Source of the DNA: an uncultured Prevotellaceae bacterium
GTDB taxonomy: Bacteria; Bacteroidota; Bacteroidia; Bacteroidales; Bacteroidaceae
DNA length: 64,000 nt
NCBI GenBank assembly: GCA_902775475.1
Contig: CACYME010000020.1
Location: 1-64,000, forward strand
Reading direction: 5' to 3'
Below, in pieces: positions 8,513 to 17,222 of this stretch (its first letter is position 1; each line of letters starts with the position of its first letter). The notes under the pieces were generated by a model. It was not told the origin of the DNA and searched no databases. It saw nothing but the letters and a program-made list of their open reading frames with translations. Both the position numbers and the translations under genes were made by a program.

Positions 8513-9115
8513 TCAATCAAGACCGAAGAGGACGCGCAGGCCTCCGTCAACGCCAGAGAAGCCCATGAAGGCGAGGCTGAGCAACCCTGCCGAGACGAGC
8601 ACGATGGCCATGCCGCGCATGCCCTTGGGAACATTGGTGAGTTCCAGCTGCTCGCGCATGCCGGCGAAGACGGTGAGTGCCAGTCCGAAACCAATGGCGG
8701 TGCTGAAGGCATACATGATACTCTCGGCCAGCGAGTAGTCCTTCTGAATGACGAGGATGGCCACGCCGAGCACGGCGCAGTTGGTGGTGATGAGCGGCAG
8801 GAAGATGCCCAGTGCCTGATAGAGGGCGGGCGACACCTTCTTCAACACTATTTCCACCATCTGTACCAGCGATGCGATGACGAGTATGAAGGCGATGGTC
8901 TGCAGGTAGCCCAGGCCGTTGGGGTCGAGCACATATTTCTGCACTAACCACGTGACGATGGTGGCCAGCGTGAGCACGAAGGCCACGGCAGCCGACATGC
9001 CGAGCGACGTGTCAATCTTCTTCGATACGCCGAGGAAGGGGCAGATGCCGAGGAACTGCGCCAGCACAATGTTGTTGACGAAGATGGCGCTGATGAATAT
9101 GAGGATGTATTCCAT
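8513..9115 (-). CDS. rnfA: Rnf electron-transport complex subunit A
   Basis: 200 aa and six likely membrane helices, starting MEYILIFISAIFVNNIVLAQ. FLGICPFLGVSKK is the typical RnfA/NqrE N-terminal segment and contains the conserved Cys used in the intramembrane [2Fe-2S] site shared with RnfE. Rnf couples ferredoxin:NAD+ electron transfer to Na+ or H+ movement across the inner membrane. It is the last gene of the rnfBCDGEA run and is separated from rnfE by 79 bp holding a TTTCGTTATGACG-type repeat. Length and start are standard. Confidence 0.95.
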   Translation of the reverse strand: MEYILIFISAIFVNNIVLAQFLGICPFLGVSKKIDTSLGMSAAVAFVLTLATIVTWLVQKYVLDPNGLGYLQTIAFILVIASLVQMVEIVLKKVSPALYQALGIFLPLITTNCAVLGVAILVIQKDYSLAESIMYAFSTAIGFGLALTVFAGMREQLELTNVPKGMRGMAIVLVSAGLLSLAFMGFSGVDGGLRVLFGLD

Positions 9116-9126
9116 ATTGTTGTCGT

Positions 9127-9190
9127 TTTTTTTCGTTATGACGTTATTTCGTTATGACGTTATAACGTTATTTCGTTATTCCGAAGTTAT
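9127..9190. repeat. Tandem CGTTATGACGTTATTT repeat between rnfE and rnfA
   Basis: About four imperfect units of (TTT)CGTTATGACGTTA fill the only sizeable gap inside the rnf operon. It has no coding capacity. It is the same kind of short-unit repeat found between other genes of this window. Confidence 0.7.
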
Positions 9191-9194
9191 GAAG

Positions 9195-9782
9195 TTACGA
9201 ATTGCTGCGCAACTTGTTCACAATCGCAATCAGGAAGCCCAGGGTGATGAAGGCTCCCGGCGGGAGAATGAACAGCAGAATGTTGTAGGTCTCAGGCACC
9301 AGCGCCAGTCCGAAGATGGAACCGGCTCCAAGCAACTCGCGCACGATACCGAGCAGTGTCAGCGCCAGCGTGAAGCCCAGACCTATGCCGATGCCGTCAA
9401 ACAGGCTGGCAACGGGGCTGTTCTTGGCGGCGAAAGCCTCGGCACGTCCCAGGATGATGCAGTTCACCACGATGAGGGGGATGAAGAGGCCCAGTGCCTT
9501 GTCAATGTCGGGCAGAAACGCCTTAATGACCATCTGCAGGATGGTGACGAAGGCGGCAATGACCACGATGAAGACGGGAATGCGCACCTTGTCGGGGGTG
9601 AGGCTCTTCAGCAGCGAGATGACGAAGTTCGTACAGATGAGCACCACCATCGTGGCCAGACCCATTGACAGGCCGTTGATGGCCGAGGTCGTCGTGGCCA
9701 GGGTGGGGCACATGCCCAGCATCAGCACGAAGGTGGGATTCTCCTTGACGATGCCGTTCTTAATGATATTTGCGTAACTCAT
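9195..9782 (-). CDS. rnfE: Rnf electron-transport complex subunit E
   Basis: 195 aa and six predicted membrane helices. NPTFVLMLGMCPTLATTT carries the conserved Cys, paralogous to that of RnfA, and IPLIVVNCIILGRAEAFA is the family signature. With RnfA it forms the membrane core that passes electrons across the bilayer. It starts 3 bp after the rnfG stop, so the two genes are tightly coupled. Length is normal for RnfE/NqrD. Confidence 0.95.
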   Translation of the reverse strand: MSYANIIKNGIVKENPTFVLMLGMCPTLATTTSAINGLSMGLATMVVLICTNFVISLLKSLTPDKVRIPVFIVVIAAFVTILQMVIKAFLPDIDKALGLFIPLIVVNCIILGRAEAFAAKNSPVASLFDGIGIGLGFTLALTLLGIVRELLGAGSIFGLALVPETYNILLFILPPGAFITLGFLIAIVNKLRSNS

Positions 9783-9785
9783 AGT

Positions 9786-10394
9786 TTATTCCTCCTTATG
9801 TTGTTTTGAAGCTCCCGTCTGGGTGTCGGTGGCTTTGCCCTTGTAGGCGTTGTAGGCATTGTTCACAGCCAGCAGGAAAGCGCGGCTGGTGATGGTCGAG
9901 GCGGTGATGGCGTCCACCTGTCCGCCGTCCTTGCTGACGGTGAGCGGCTCAGCCGGGTTCTTGCCGATGATGTTGCCTTTCTGGCCCTGCTGGAACCACT
10001 GGTCGGCCTTGGCACCGAGGCCCGGCGTCTCCTGGTGTTCCAGCAGCGTGTAGCCCAGGATGTTGCCTTCCTGGTCGAAACCCACCAGCACTTTCAGTTC
10101 GCCGCCGAAGCCCATCGTCGAACTCTGAACGGCAGCTCCTTTCTCATTGTTATAAACGATAAACACCTGCTCCTTACCCTTGGCGTCGGTGTTGCGGATG
10201 GTGTCGGTGCTGGCCACGCTGAGCTGGTTGGCCTGCATCACGGCCTTGATGCCGCTCTCCAGTGCCAGCTGCTTCTGTGCTTCGATGGGGCCACTCGTCA
10301 GGTGGTTCACCCACGCCAGCACGCCCCCCATGAGCACGGCAACGCAGGTGAGCACACAAACCATGTTTGTCAATGATGACTCAAGTTTTTTCAT
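9786..10394 (-). CDS. rnfG: Rnf electron-transport complex subunit G (flavin-binding)
   Basis: 202 aa from MKKLESSLTN, with one N-terminal membrane anchor followed by a periplasmic FMN-binding domain. HQETPGLGAK and DAITASTITSRAF are family motifs; a Thr in the latter is the expected site of covalent FMN attachment through phosphate, placed by the flavin transferase ApbE. No apbE gene is visible in the window, so flavinylation must rely on one elsewhere. A longer frame reaches 10436, but MKKLESS fits the family and leaves a 19-bp gap to rnfD. Confidence 0.93.
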   Translation of the reverse strand: MKKLESSLTNMVCVLTCVAVLMGGVLAWVNHLTSGPIEAQKQLALESGIKAVMQANQLSVASTDTIRNTDAKGKEQVFIVYNNEKGAAVQSSTMGFGGELKVLVGFDQEGNILGYTLLEHQETPGLGAKADQWFQQGQKGNIIGKNPAEPLTVSKDGGQVDAITASTITSRAFLLAVNNAYNAYKGKATDTQTGASKQHKEE

Positions 10395-10413
10395 TGTCTG
10401 GGTCCTCCTTTCT

Positions 10414-11418
10414 TTATTGCTTGGCAGGCACTTCACCGAAGCGCTTGGGTTTGACGTAGTTGTTGATGAGCGGCGTGAAGGCGTTCATGATGAGGATGGC
10501 GAACGACATGCCTTCAGGGTAGCTGCCCCAGTTGCGGATGACGATGGTGAGCAGACCGATGCACACGCCGTAGATAATTTGTCCCTTCGGCGTCATGGGC
10601 GAGGTGACATAGTCGGTGGCCATGAAGATGGCGCCGAGCATCAGTCCACCGCTGAGGATGACGGCCAGCGGGTTCGCATAGACGGTGGGGTTGGTCAGGT
10701 GCATGATGCCGCTGAAGACGAACACCGTTCCGATGATGCTGACGGGAATGTGCCAGGTGATAATCTTCTTCCAGAGCATATAGGCCAGGCCGATGAGCAG
10801 AGCCAGTGCACAGACCTCGCCGATGGCACCAGCGCCGCCGGCCAGCGAGTGGTCGCCCAGCAGCAGCGACAGCGAGTCGGGCAGACGGTCCAGAGCCGAC
10901 GGGTCGCCCTTGATGGCCTGCTTCATCAGGCTCAGCGGCGTGGCGCCGGTCTCTGCGTCGAGATAGCTCAGGTGCTGTCCGGCCACGGGCCATACGGTCA
11001 TCTGTGCGGGGAAGGCCACCAGCAGGGCGCAGCGTCCTACGAGGGCTGGGTTGAAGATGTTGCAGCCCAGTCCGCCGAAGGTCATCTTGCCAACGCCGAT
11101 GGCGAAGAGCGCACCGATGAGGATAATCCAGATGGGCAGGTTTGAGGGCAGGTTCATGCCCAGGAGCAGACCCGTCAGTGCGGCCGAGCCGTCGGCGATG
11201 GTCAGCTGCGGGTTCTTCAGCAGGTATTTGTTGATGGCCCACTCCAGCAGGACGCAGGCCGCCACGCTGGTTAGGCAGACGATGGCCGAGCCAATGCCGA
11301 AGTAGTAGAACGACACGAGCAGGGCCGGCAGCAGGGCGATGATGACGCCGCGCATGTTGCGCTCCACCGAGTCGGTGCCGTGGGCGTGGGGGGATAGTGA
11401 TACGATTAGTTTATTCAT
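10414..11418 (-). CDS. rnfD: Rnf electron-transport complex subunit D
   Basis: 334 aa with about nine membrane helices. LTGLLLGMNLPSNLPIW and GGLGCNIFNPALVGR are family signatures. ETGATPLS holds the Thr expected to carry covalently bound FMN. The subunit works with RnfG in the membrane part of the electron path and in ion movement. The start MNKLIVSLSPH matches other RnfD proteins. It follows rnfC after a 34-bp gap. Confidence 0.95.
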   Translation of the reverse strand: MNKLIVSLSPHAHGTDSVERNMRGVIIALLPALLVSFYYFGIGSAIVCLTSVAACVLLEWAINKYLLKNPQLTIADGSAALTGLLLGMNLPSNLPIWIILIGALFAIGVGKMTFGGLGCNIFNPALVGRCALLVAFPAQMTVWPVAGQHLSYLDAETGATPLSLMKQAIKGDPSALDRLPDSLSLLLGDHSLAGGAGAIGEVCALALLIGLAYMLWKKIITWHIPVSIIGTVFVFSGIMHLTNPTVYANPLAVILSGGLMLGAIFMATDYVTSPMTPKGQIIYGVCIGLLTIVIRNWGSYPEGMSFAILIMNAFTPLINNYVKPKRFGEVPAKQ

Positions 11419-11452
11419 CGTTTGATTGACGATTTACGGGATTGACGATTGA

Positions 11453-12820
11453 CTATTTTTTAGCTGAGCGGGCACGGATGATGCCCATGACGGTCTGTTT
11501 GCCCTGGCGGATGTTGTCGAGCAGCGGACGATGGGCCGGACAGGTAAACTGGCACGAGCCGCACTCAATGCAGCTGACGATGTCTTCGTGCTCGGCTTTC
11601 TCCCAGTTCTTGAATGCCGACAGCTTTGCCAGCAGATAAGGCTCCAGGCCCATGGGGCATACGCTGACGCACTTGGCGCAGCGGATGCATGGCTGCGGCT
11701 CCTTGCGACGGGCGTCTTCACCAGAGAGGATGGTCACGGAGTTGGTGCCTTTGCAGACGGGCACCTCAGTAGTGGTGAGAGCCTTGCCCATCATCGGGCC
11801 TCCGGCCAGCAGTTTGTTGTCGCCTTCGGGCATGCCGCCGCAGAGTTCTATGAGGTCGCTCATCGGCGTTCCCATGCGAACGAGGTAGTTGCCTGGGTCC
11901 TTCAGCTTCTTGCCCGTCACGGTGGTATAGCGCTCGAAGAGCGGCTTGTGCTTCATAACTGCCTCATAGACAGCGAAAGCCGTTCCGACGTTTTGAACTA
12001 TTGCTCCAACGTTGACGGGGATGGCTGGCGGGGCAGGCACCTGTCGGCGAATCACGGCATCGACGAGCTGTTTCTCGCCTCCCTGCGGGTAGCGCTGCTT
12101 CAGGGGAACCACCTCGACATGGTATGCTGAGGCACCGAACGCTTTGGCGGCTTTCTGGGTCAGCAGTTCGATGGCGCGGGGCTTGTTGGTCTCTATGCCG
12201 ATGTAGCCCGTGGTCACCTTGGCGGCCTTCATCAGCAGTTCCAGACCCACCAGAATCTCGTCGGCGTGCTCCATCATCAGCCGGTAGTCAGCCGTGATGT
12301 AGGGCTCGCACTCCACGGCGTTGATGATGACGCACTCGGCCTTGGCCGTGGGCGGTGGGGTGAGCTTGATGAAGGTGGGGAAACCGGCTCCACCCATGCC
12401 GACGATGCCGGCATCCTTCACGCGGTTCACGATTTCCTCGGGTGTCAGCTCAGGATGGTCTTTCACCAGTTCCAGTTTCTTGGAGCGGTCGATGGTCTCT
12501 TCCCACTCGTCGCCCTCAACGCTGACGATGATGACGGGCTTGCGGTAGCCGGTGGCGTCGACGGCGGTGTCAATCTTGAGCACCGTTCCGCTGACCGACG
12601 AGTAGATGGGTGCCGACACGAAGCTGCCTGCCTCTGCCAGCAGCGTGCCCACTTTCACCTTGTCGCCTTTCTGCACGATGGGGCGTGCCGGGGCACCGAT
12701 GTGCTGACTCAGGGGGAATGTGGCCTGCTTGGGCAGCGGAGCCACCTTTGTCTCCACTTCGTGCGTCAGCTTGTTCTCTTCTGGATGAATGCCGCCAATG
12801 CGGAATGTACGAATGTTCAT
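11453..12820 (-). CDS. rnfC: Rnf electron-transport complex subunit C (NADH-binding)
   Basis: 455 aa. GMGGAGFPTFIKL is the glycine-rich NADH/FMN site of the NuoF-like domain, and two [4Fe-4S] motifs follow: CIRCAKCVSVCPMGLEP and CIECGSCQFTCPAHRP. It is the cytoplasmic module where NAD+ is reduced or NADH oxidised. The start at 12820 (MNIRTFRIGGIHPEENKL) is chosen from the family and from a 4-bp ATGA overlap with the rnfB stop. The frame is open further upstream, but that part overlaps rnfB. Confidence 0.95.
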   Translation of the reverse strand: MNIRTFRIGGIHPEENKLTHEVETKVAPLPKQATFPLSQHIGAPARPIVQKGDKVKVGTLLAEAGSFVSAPIYSSVSGTVLKIDTAVDATGYRKPVIIVSVEGDEWEETIDRSKKLELVKDHPELTPEEIVNRVKDAGIVGMGGAGFPTFIKLTPPPTAKAECVIINAVECEPYITADYRLMMEHADEILVGLELLMKAAKVTTGYIGIETNKPRAIELLTQKAAKAFGASAYHVEVVPLKQRYPQGGEKQLVDAVIRRQVPAPPAIPVNVGAIVQNVGTAFAVYEAVMKHKPLFERYTTVTGKKLKDPGNYLVRMGTPMSDLIELCGGMPEGDNKLLAGGPMMGKALTTTEVPVCKGTNSVTILSGEDARRKEPQPCIRCAKCVSVCPMGLEPYLLAKLSAFKNWEKAEHEDIVSCIECGSCQFTCPAHRPLLDNIRQGKQTVMGIIRARSAKK

Positions 12821-13719
12821 GCGGTGGCCTCCTTTCTGGTGGGTTCTGAGGGTGTGGTAGGTGTGGTAGATGTGGTAGGTGCTGTAGGTTTTGGCAACGG
12901 GAAGTTCACGGCGCGGATGGCGTGGGTGGGGCATGCCTCGACGCACTTGCGGCAGAGGCGGCACTTCTCTGAGTCGATGTAGGAGAGGTTCTGTCCCAGC
13001 GTGATGGCTTCGAACTTGCACTCCCTGACGCACTTGCCACATCCGATGCAGCTCACCTTGCACGCCTTCATCGACACGGCGCCCTTGTCCTTGTTCACGC
13101 ACGAGACGAACACACGGCGGTTCTTCGGGCCCTTCTTGCGCAACTCGATGATGGCACGTGGACAAGCCTTCGTGCAGGCGCCGCAGGCGGTGCACTTCTC
13201 GTCGTCAACTTCGGGCAGCTGCGTCTCGGGGTTGATGTGGATGGCGTCGAACTGACAGGCAACCACACAGTCGCCGCAGCCAAGACAGCCGAAGCCGCAC
13301 CCCGTCTCGCCAGCGCCGGTGGCATTCATGGCGGCGCAAGTGCGCAAGCCGTTGTATTCGCTGATGCGTGGTCGGTGTTCGCATGAACCGCCACAGCGCA
13401 CCACGGCAACTTTGGGCTCGCCGTTGGCAACGGCCATGCCCAGCAGGTCGGCCACGCGGCCCATCACCTCACTGCCACCAACGGGGCAGTTCAGCCCCTC
13501 GATGCTGCCAGCGTCGGCACCTTTCACCAGCGCGTCGGCCATGCCGCCACAGCCAGCAAAGCCGCACCCGCCGCAGTTGGCGCCAGGCAACAGCTCGTTC
13601 ACCTGGGCGATGCGTGGGTCTTCGTAAACAGCAAACCGCTTGGAGCATACATAGAGCACAAGTGCTGCTATGAGGGCTATGGCTCCAAGTACAATTACTG
13701 CAATCAGGATGAAATTCAT
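12817..13719 (-). CDS. rnfB: Rnf electron-transport complex subunit B (ferredoxin-accepting)
   Basis: 300 aa. An N-terminal helix (MNFILIAVIVLGAIALI) is followed by a 4-Cys cluster motif (ANCGGCGFAGCGGMADAL) and several ferredoxin-type pairs: CLGCGDCVVAC, CTACGACTKACP, CIGCGKCVREC and CRLCRKCVEACP. It takes electrons from reduced ferredoxin. The C-terminal tail (TAPTTSTTPTTPSEPT) is encoded by a TGTGGTAGG repeat and is not part of the family core. The start at 13719 follows the usual RnfB N-terminus; the frame is open to 13872 but that part overlaps rseC. Confidence 0.95.
   Translation of the reverse strand: MNFILIAVIVLGAIALIAALVLYVCSKRFAVYEDPRIAQVNELLPGANCGGCGFAGCGGMADALVKGADAGSIEGLNCPVGGSEVMGRVADLLGMAVANGEPKVAVVRCGGSCEHRPRISEYNGLRTCAAMNATGAGETGCGFGCLGCGDCVVACQFDAIHINPETQLPEVDDEKCTACGACTKACPRAIIELRKKGPKNRRVFVSCVNKDKGAVSMKACKVSCIGCGKCVRECKFEAITLGQNLSYIDSEKCRLCRKCVEACPTHAIRAVNFPLPKPTAPTTSTTPTTPSEPTRKEATA
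12837..12890. repeat. TGTGGTAGG-type repeat encoding the tail of RnfB
   Basis: About five imperfect units of GGTGTGGTAGGTGTGGTAGATG. Read on the minus strand they give a Thr/Pro tail after the last Fe-S motif of RnfB, just before the overlapping start of rnfC. Confidence 0.7.
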
Positions 13720-13742
13720 AAATAGTTTTTTTGTTTGTTTGA

Positions 13743-14174
13743 TTAGTTTTTTTCCTGTTCTTCCAGCTGGAATGAAATCACCCTGGCGATGCGGTTGCGC
13801 AGCAGTCCTATTATCATATAATAAGGTACGAGCGAACCGAGCATCATCAGTGCCGCAGCCCCTTCGCTGCATCCCGCAGCCGTGGCCGCCACCATCACCA
13901 GCAGCATCAGCACCAGCGGCAGTCCAAAGCCCAGCATCAGTGCCTTTCCGGCCATAGAGCTCTGGGTGGTGACCACTACCTGCTGACCAACATGCCAGCG
14001 GCTTTCCTGGCCCGTAGCCACCGCCACGTCGATGAGCTTCTCGCGCGCCTCAGCCGTTGCGCAGCGCGATGCCACCTTGCAGCCTGCACAGGCAGAAGTC
14101 TGCATGATGCGCACCTGCACGTGGCCGCGTTCTATGGTCTCTATGATGCCGTCATGGCGAATAGGTTTCTCCAT
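13743..14174 (-). CDS. rseC: RseC/MucC-family protein (SoxR-reducing system type)
   Basis: 143 aa. The N-terminal soluble part has the Cys pattern CAGCKVASRC (about residues 30-39) typical of RseC; two membrane helices follow (about 80-125). Fusions and neighbours of RseC with Rnf genes are well known, and it is thought to act in a redox or assembly role with Rnf. Here it is the first gene of the operon, 23 bp before rnfB and immediately downstream of the operon promoter. Confidence 0.85.
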   Translation of the reverse strand: MEKPIRHDGIIETIERGHVQVRIMQTSACAGCKVASRCATAEAREKLIDVAVATGQESRWHVGQQVVVTTQSSMAGKALMLGFGLPLVLMLLVMVAATAAGCSEGAAALMMLGSLVPYYMIIGLLRNRIARVISFQLEEQEKN

Positions 14175-14182
14175 TCCGCCTG

Positions 14183-14210
14183 CAAAGTTACAATTAAATT
14201 TGAAAACAAA
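14183..14210 (-). promoter_or_regulatory. Promoter of the rseC-rnf operon
   Basis: On the minus strand TTTG (14210-14207) and TAACTTTG (14190-14183) lie 9 bp upstream of the rseC start. The spacing of 16 nt is a little short, and the leader would be very short. Confidence 0.55.
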
Positions 14211-14257
14211 CGAAGAAATGGAAGCTTTTTCTTAAAATAATTAAAATGAACCGTCAG

Positions 14258-14689
14258 AATAGTGTTCAAAATTTCCACTAAAAAAAAGTTCGTCCTGAAG
14301 AGTCATTCTGGCTCGAAAAACGCCCATTTTTTGCCCTCAAGAAGCGATTTCGCCACTTTGACGGCGATTAAAAAAAGTTAAATTTTGCACACCGAACCCT
14401 ATTCTGCGCAATTTTTGGGCGTTTTTGGGGCGATTTTTTGCCTCGACTCCCTCTTCTGTAAGCACGCCAAATTTTCAAAAGTCAACGCCTTTTGAAAATT
14501 TGGCGTTGACTTTTTTCAGCCTCCCGCCCCCTTTTTCTCATCAAAATAGACGTAAACGTCTATATTCCAGCTGTTTAGTAAACCCCTCAAAATTCGCGTT
14601 TTTTTCGTCCAAAAACTTTCTCGCGCAGATTTTTCAAAATTCAGAGGGGGTCGAGTGTTCATTTTCGGAACAAAATTAACAAAAATTTA
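14258..14689 (+). repeat. 432-bp dispersed non-coding element, copy A
   Basis: The element begins AATAGTGTTCAAAAT and ends with ATTTTCGGAACAAAATTAAC. It matches the copy at 60307-60738 along its entire, equal length, with many substitutions. Its core has a perfect 17-bp hairpin (14465-14481 with 14489-14505) that overlaps a second possible hairpin, GTCAACGCC (14481-14489) with GGCGTTGAC (14502-14510), which is followed by TTTTTT. No ORF in it is conserved between copies. It fills most of the gap between rseC and the + strand gene at 14870. Confidence 0.85.
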
Positions 14690-14831
14690 TAAACTGATTT
14701 GGGAATATGCTTGCGGATAATCAAGCTAACGTCACTCATGATTTTCGTTTTTGTGAAGCGAAAAACGGGATTTTGGCCACGAGGGCCGAAAAAAATATTC
14801 GCTTTCGCTTGCAGATACGAATCCTTTTTGC

Positions 14832-14839
14832 TAATTTTG
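14832..14839 (+). promoter_or_regulatory. Promoter -7 motif TAATTTTG
   Basis: It fits TAnnTTTG and lies 30 bp before the ATG at 14870. Confidence 0.5.
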
Positions 14840-14869
14840 CATTTTAATAAACACAACAGAGAAAGAACG

Positions 14870-15310
14870 ATGAAAGCAACAGAGCAGACCATCCAGCAGA
14901 TTGACAGAGCCTTGCGCAAGACGGCGGAGAAGTTTCCCGCCTCGAAAGAGGCTTCGTTGATGACCGATATCCATGTGCGCGTGACGCAGGAGAGCGGTGA
15001 ACTGCTGACCTACGACGATGACGACCATGAACTGACTCGCTGCGTTGTGGAGCAATGGATAGACAACAAAGACGACGACTTCTACGAGCAGGTGGCTGCC
15101 GACGTGAAAGCCTCTATCGTGAGGTTGAAGGACGTGCTTGAGAACCTCTCCATTCTGAAGCCATATTCCTTTGTGCTTGAGGACGATGACCGCGATGCAC
15201 TTGAGGAACTGTATGTCGTCGACGACGATATTGCCATCATCGACCCGCTGTCGCTTGACACCTTCGAAGGCGACCTCGACGACTTTCTCGAAAACCTGCT
15301 CAAGTCCTGA
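14870..15310 (+). CDS. Hypothetical acidic protein upstream of a ClC transporter
   Basis: 146 aa from ATG 14870, which lies 30 bp after a TAATTTTG motif; the frame is open further upstream but runs into non-coding element sequence. It is rich in Asp and Glu, with no membrane segment or signal peptide. It starts MKATEQTIQQIDRALRKTAE and ends DLDDFLENLLKS. It lies 9 bp before the ClC gene, so the two are probably translated from one message. I do not recognise a family; a cytosolic partner of the transporter is possible but is only inferred from position. Confidence 0.7.
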   Translation: MKATEQTIQQIDRALRKTAEKFPASKEASLMTDIHVRVTQESGELLTYDDDDHELTRCVVEQWIDNKDDDFYEQVAADVKASIVRLKDVLENLSILKPYSFVLEDDDRDALEELYVVDDDIAIIDPLSLDTFEGDLDDFLENLLKS

Positions 15311-15319
15311 CGCGTAGCG

Positions 15320-17116
15320 ATGAAGCCAAAGGCCATCATCTCCTTCATCTCGCGCATTGACTCCTGGCGTGCCACCCATGTCAGCGAGCGCATGTTTGTG
15401 CTCATTCTGGCATTCTTGGTAGGCCTGCTCTCTGCCGTGGCGGCCTTCGTTCTCCACTGGCTCATCAACCAGATTGTGGCGTTGCTCACCGGCGGATTCG
15501 ATGCCACCTCGTTCAACCTGCTCTATCTCGTCTACCCCATGGTGGGCATCCTGCTGACGATGCTCTTTGTGCGCTATGTGGTGAAGGACAACATTTCCCA
15601 CGGCATCACGCGCATTCTCTATGCCATTTCCCAGAACCGTTCGCGCCTGAAGATTCACAACACGTGGAGCAGTGTGGTGGCCTCGGCCATCACCATCGGC
15701 TTCGGCGGTTCGGTGGGAGCCGAGGCTCCCATCGTGCTCACGGGCTCGGCCATCGGCTCCAACCTTGGTAAGCTGTTCCGCATGGACAGCCGCACGCTGA
15801 TGCTGCTGGTGGGCTGTGGTGCCGCTGGCGCCATTGCCGGCATCTTCAAGGCTCCCATTGCCGGACTGGTCTTTACGCTCGAGGTGCTGATGATCGACCT
15901 CACGATGGCCTCGCTGATGCCCATCCTTGTCAGCTGCGTCACCGCCACCTGCTTCACCTATATATTCAGTGGCGACGCAGCTCTGTTCACCTTCCATCTT
16001 GACGACTCGTGGACCGTGCAGCGCATACCGGCCTGCATCTTCCTGGGCATCTTCTGCGGGCTGGTCAGCCTCTACTTCGTGCGCACGATGGGCTTCTGCG
16101 AAGACCTTTTTGCCAGGCTGAAGAAGCATCCCTACGTGCGCTGGGTGGTGGGTGGCTCGCTGCTGGCCGTGCTCATCTTCCTGTTCCCTTCGCTCTATGG
16201 CGAAGGCTACAGCAGCATCAACCTGCTGCTGAACGGACAGGGCGAGAGCGACTGGAGCCAGATTCTGAACAACTCGCTCTTTGCCGGCGAGGAGCGCCTG
16301 CTGGTGCTCTACGTCTTCTTAGTGCTGCTGACGAAGGTCTTCGCTACGAGTGCCACTAACGGTGGTGGCGGTTGTGGCGGTACGTTTGCCCCCTCGCTCT
16401 TCATTGGCTGCTTTGCCGGGTTCTTCTTCTCTCGCGTGTGGAACATTTATGATGTGGGCGTCTACGTGCCTGAAAAGAATTTTGCCCTGATGGGCATGGC
16501 CGGTGTGATGTCGGGGGTGATGCACGCCCCGCTGACGGGCATTTTCCTCATCGCCGAGCTGACTGGTGGCTATAGCCTGTTCCTTCCGCTGATGATTGTT
16601 TCCGTGAGTTCCTTCCTGACCATTAACATCTTTGAGCCTCATAGCATCTACGGCTCCCGGCTGGCCAAGGAGGGCAAGCTCATCACCCATCATACCGACC
16701 ATGCCGTGCTGACGCTGATGCAGCTCGACAGCGTCATCGACCGCGACTATGTCTTTGTTGGACCCGACACCGAGCTGGCCAGCATCGTGCACAAGATCAG
16801 CAACTCAAAAGGCAGCGTCCTGCCCGTACTCGATGCCGCCGGCTCGCTGCTTGGCGAGATTGACATCAAGAAGATTCGCCACGTGGTGTTCCGCATAGAG
16901 TTGTATCATCACTTCACTGCCAGCCAGCTGATGCAGGAACCGCCAGCCGTGCTGGCCGACAGCCTGCCCATGACGGCGGTGATGCGCACTTTTGATGCTA
17001 CCCGTGCCGACTATCTGCCTGTGCTCGACCGTGACGGTCATCTGAAGGGCTATCTCTCCCGCGAGCATGTCTTTACGCAGTACCGGAAGATGGTGGCCGA
17101 CATGTCTGAGGAATGA
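15320..17116 (+). CDS. ClC-family chloride channel/antiporter with C-terminal CBS domains
   Basis: 598 aa. The membrane part (about 1-440) carries GGSVGAEAPIVLTGSAIGS, the counterpart of the GKEGP signature with the gating Glu retained but the following Gly replaced by Ala. GGGGCGGTFAPSLFIG matches the GxFxP signature, and GVMSGVMHAPLTGIFLIAEL is the usual late helix. Two CBS domains follow (about 460-590). The enzyme class moves chloride or other anions, often against protons, across the inner membrane; the CBS pair suggests control by nucleotides. The usual GSGIP signature is altered, as in other Bacteroidetes ClC proteins. Confidence 0.9.
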   Translation: MKPKAIISFISRIDSWRATHVSERMFVLILAFLVGLLSAVAAFVLHWLINQIVALLTGGFDATSFNLLYLVYPMVGILLTMLFVRYVVKDNISHGITRILYAISQNRSRLKIHNTWSSVVASAITIGFGGSVGAEAPIVLTGSAIGSNLGKLFRMDSRTLMLLVGCGAAGAIAGIFKAPIAGLVFTLEVLMIDLTMASLMPILVSCVTATCFTYIFSGDAALFTFHLDDSWTVQRIPACIFLGIFCGLVSLYFVRTMGFCEDLFARLKKHPYVRWVVGGSLLAVLIFLFPSLYGEGYSSINLLLNGQGESDWSQILNNSLFAGEERLLVLYVFLVLLTKVFATSATNGGGGCGGTFAPSLFIGCFAGFFFSRVWNIYDVGVYVPEKNFALMGMAGVMSGVMHAPLTGIFLIAELTGGYSLFLPLMIVSVSSFLTINIFEPHSIYGSRLAKEGKLITHHTDHAVLTLMQLDSVIDRDYVFVGPDTELASIVHKISNSKGSVLPVLDAAGSLLGEIDIKKIRHVVFRIELYHHFTASQLMQEPPAVLADSLPMTAVMRTFDATRADYLPVLDRDGHLKGYLSREHVFTQYRKMVADMSEE

Positions 17117-17222
17117 CACGAATTGCTGCGCGTCGCTATTCATTCGTGAAATTCGTGTAATTTGTATCAATTCGTTGTTAAAAAAGACGATGTTTGCGTA
17201 AACTAAATTTAATTGGTTACTT

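Noticed and set aside
10180-11145. Long plus-strand frame of 321 codons opposite rnfG/rnfD
   Set aside because: His/Asp/Gly-rich translation typical of the antisense of GC-rich genes; RnfG and RnfD motifs on the other strand are unmistakable.
14831-16129. Minus-strand frame of 432 codons opposite the ClC gene
   Set aside because: Low-complexity His/Glu/Gln translation; the plus strand encodes a full ClC protein.
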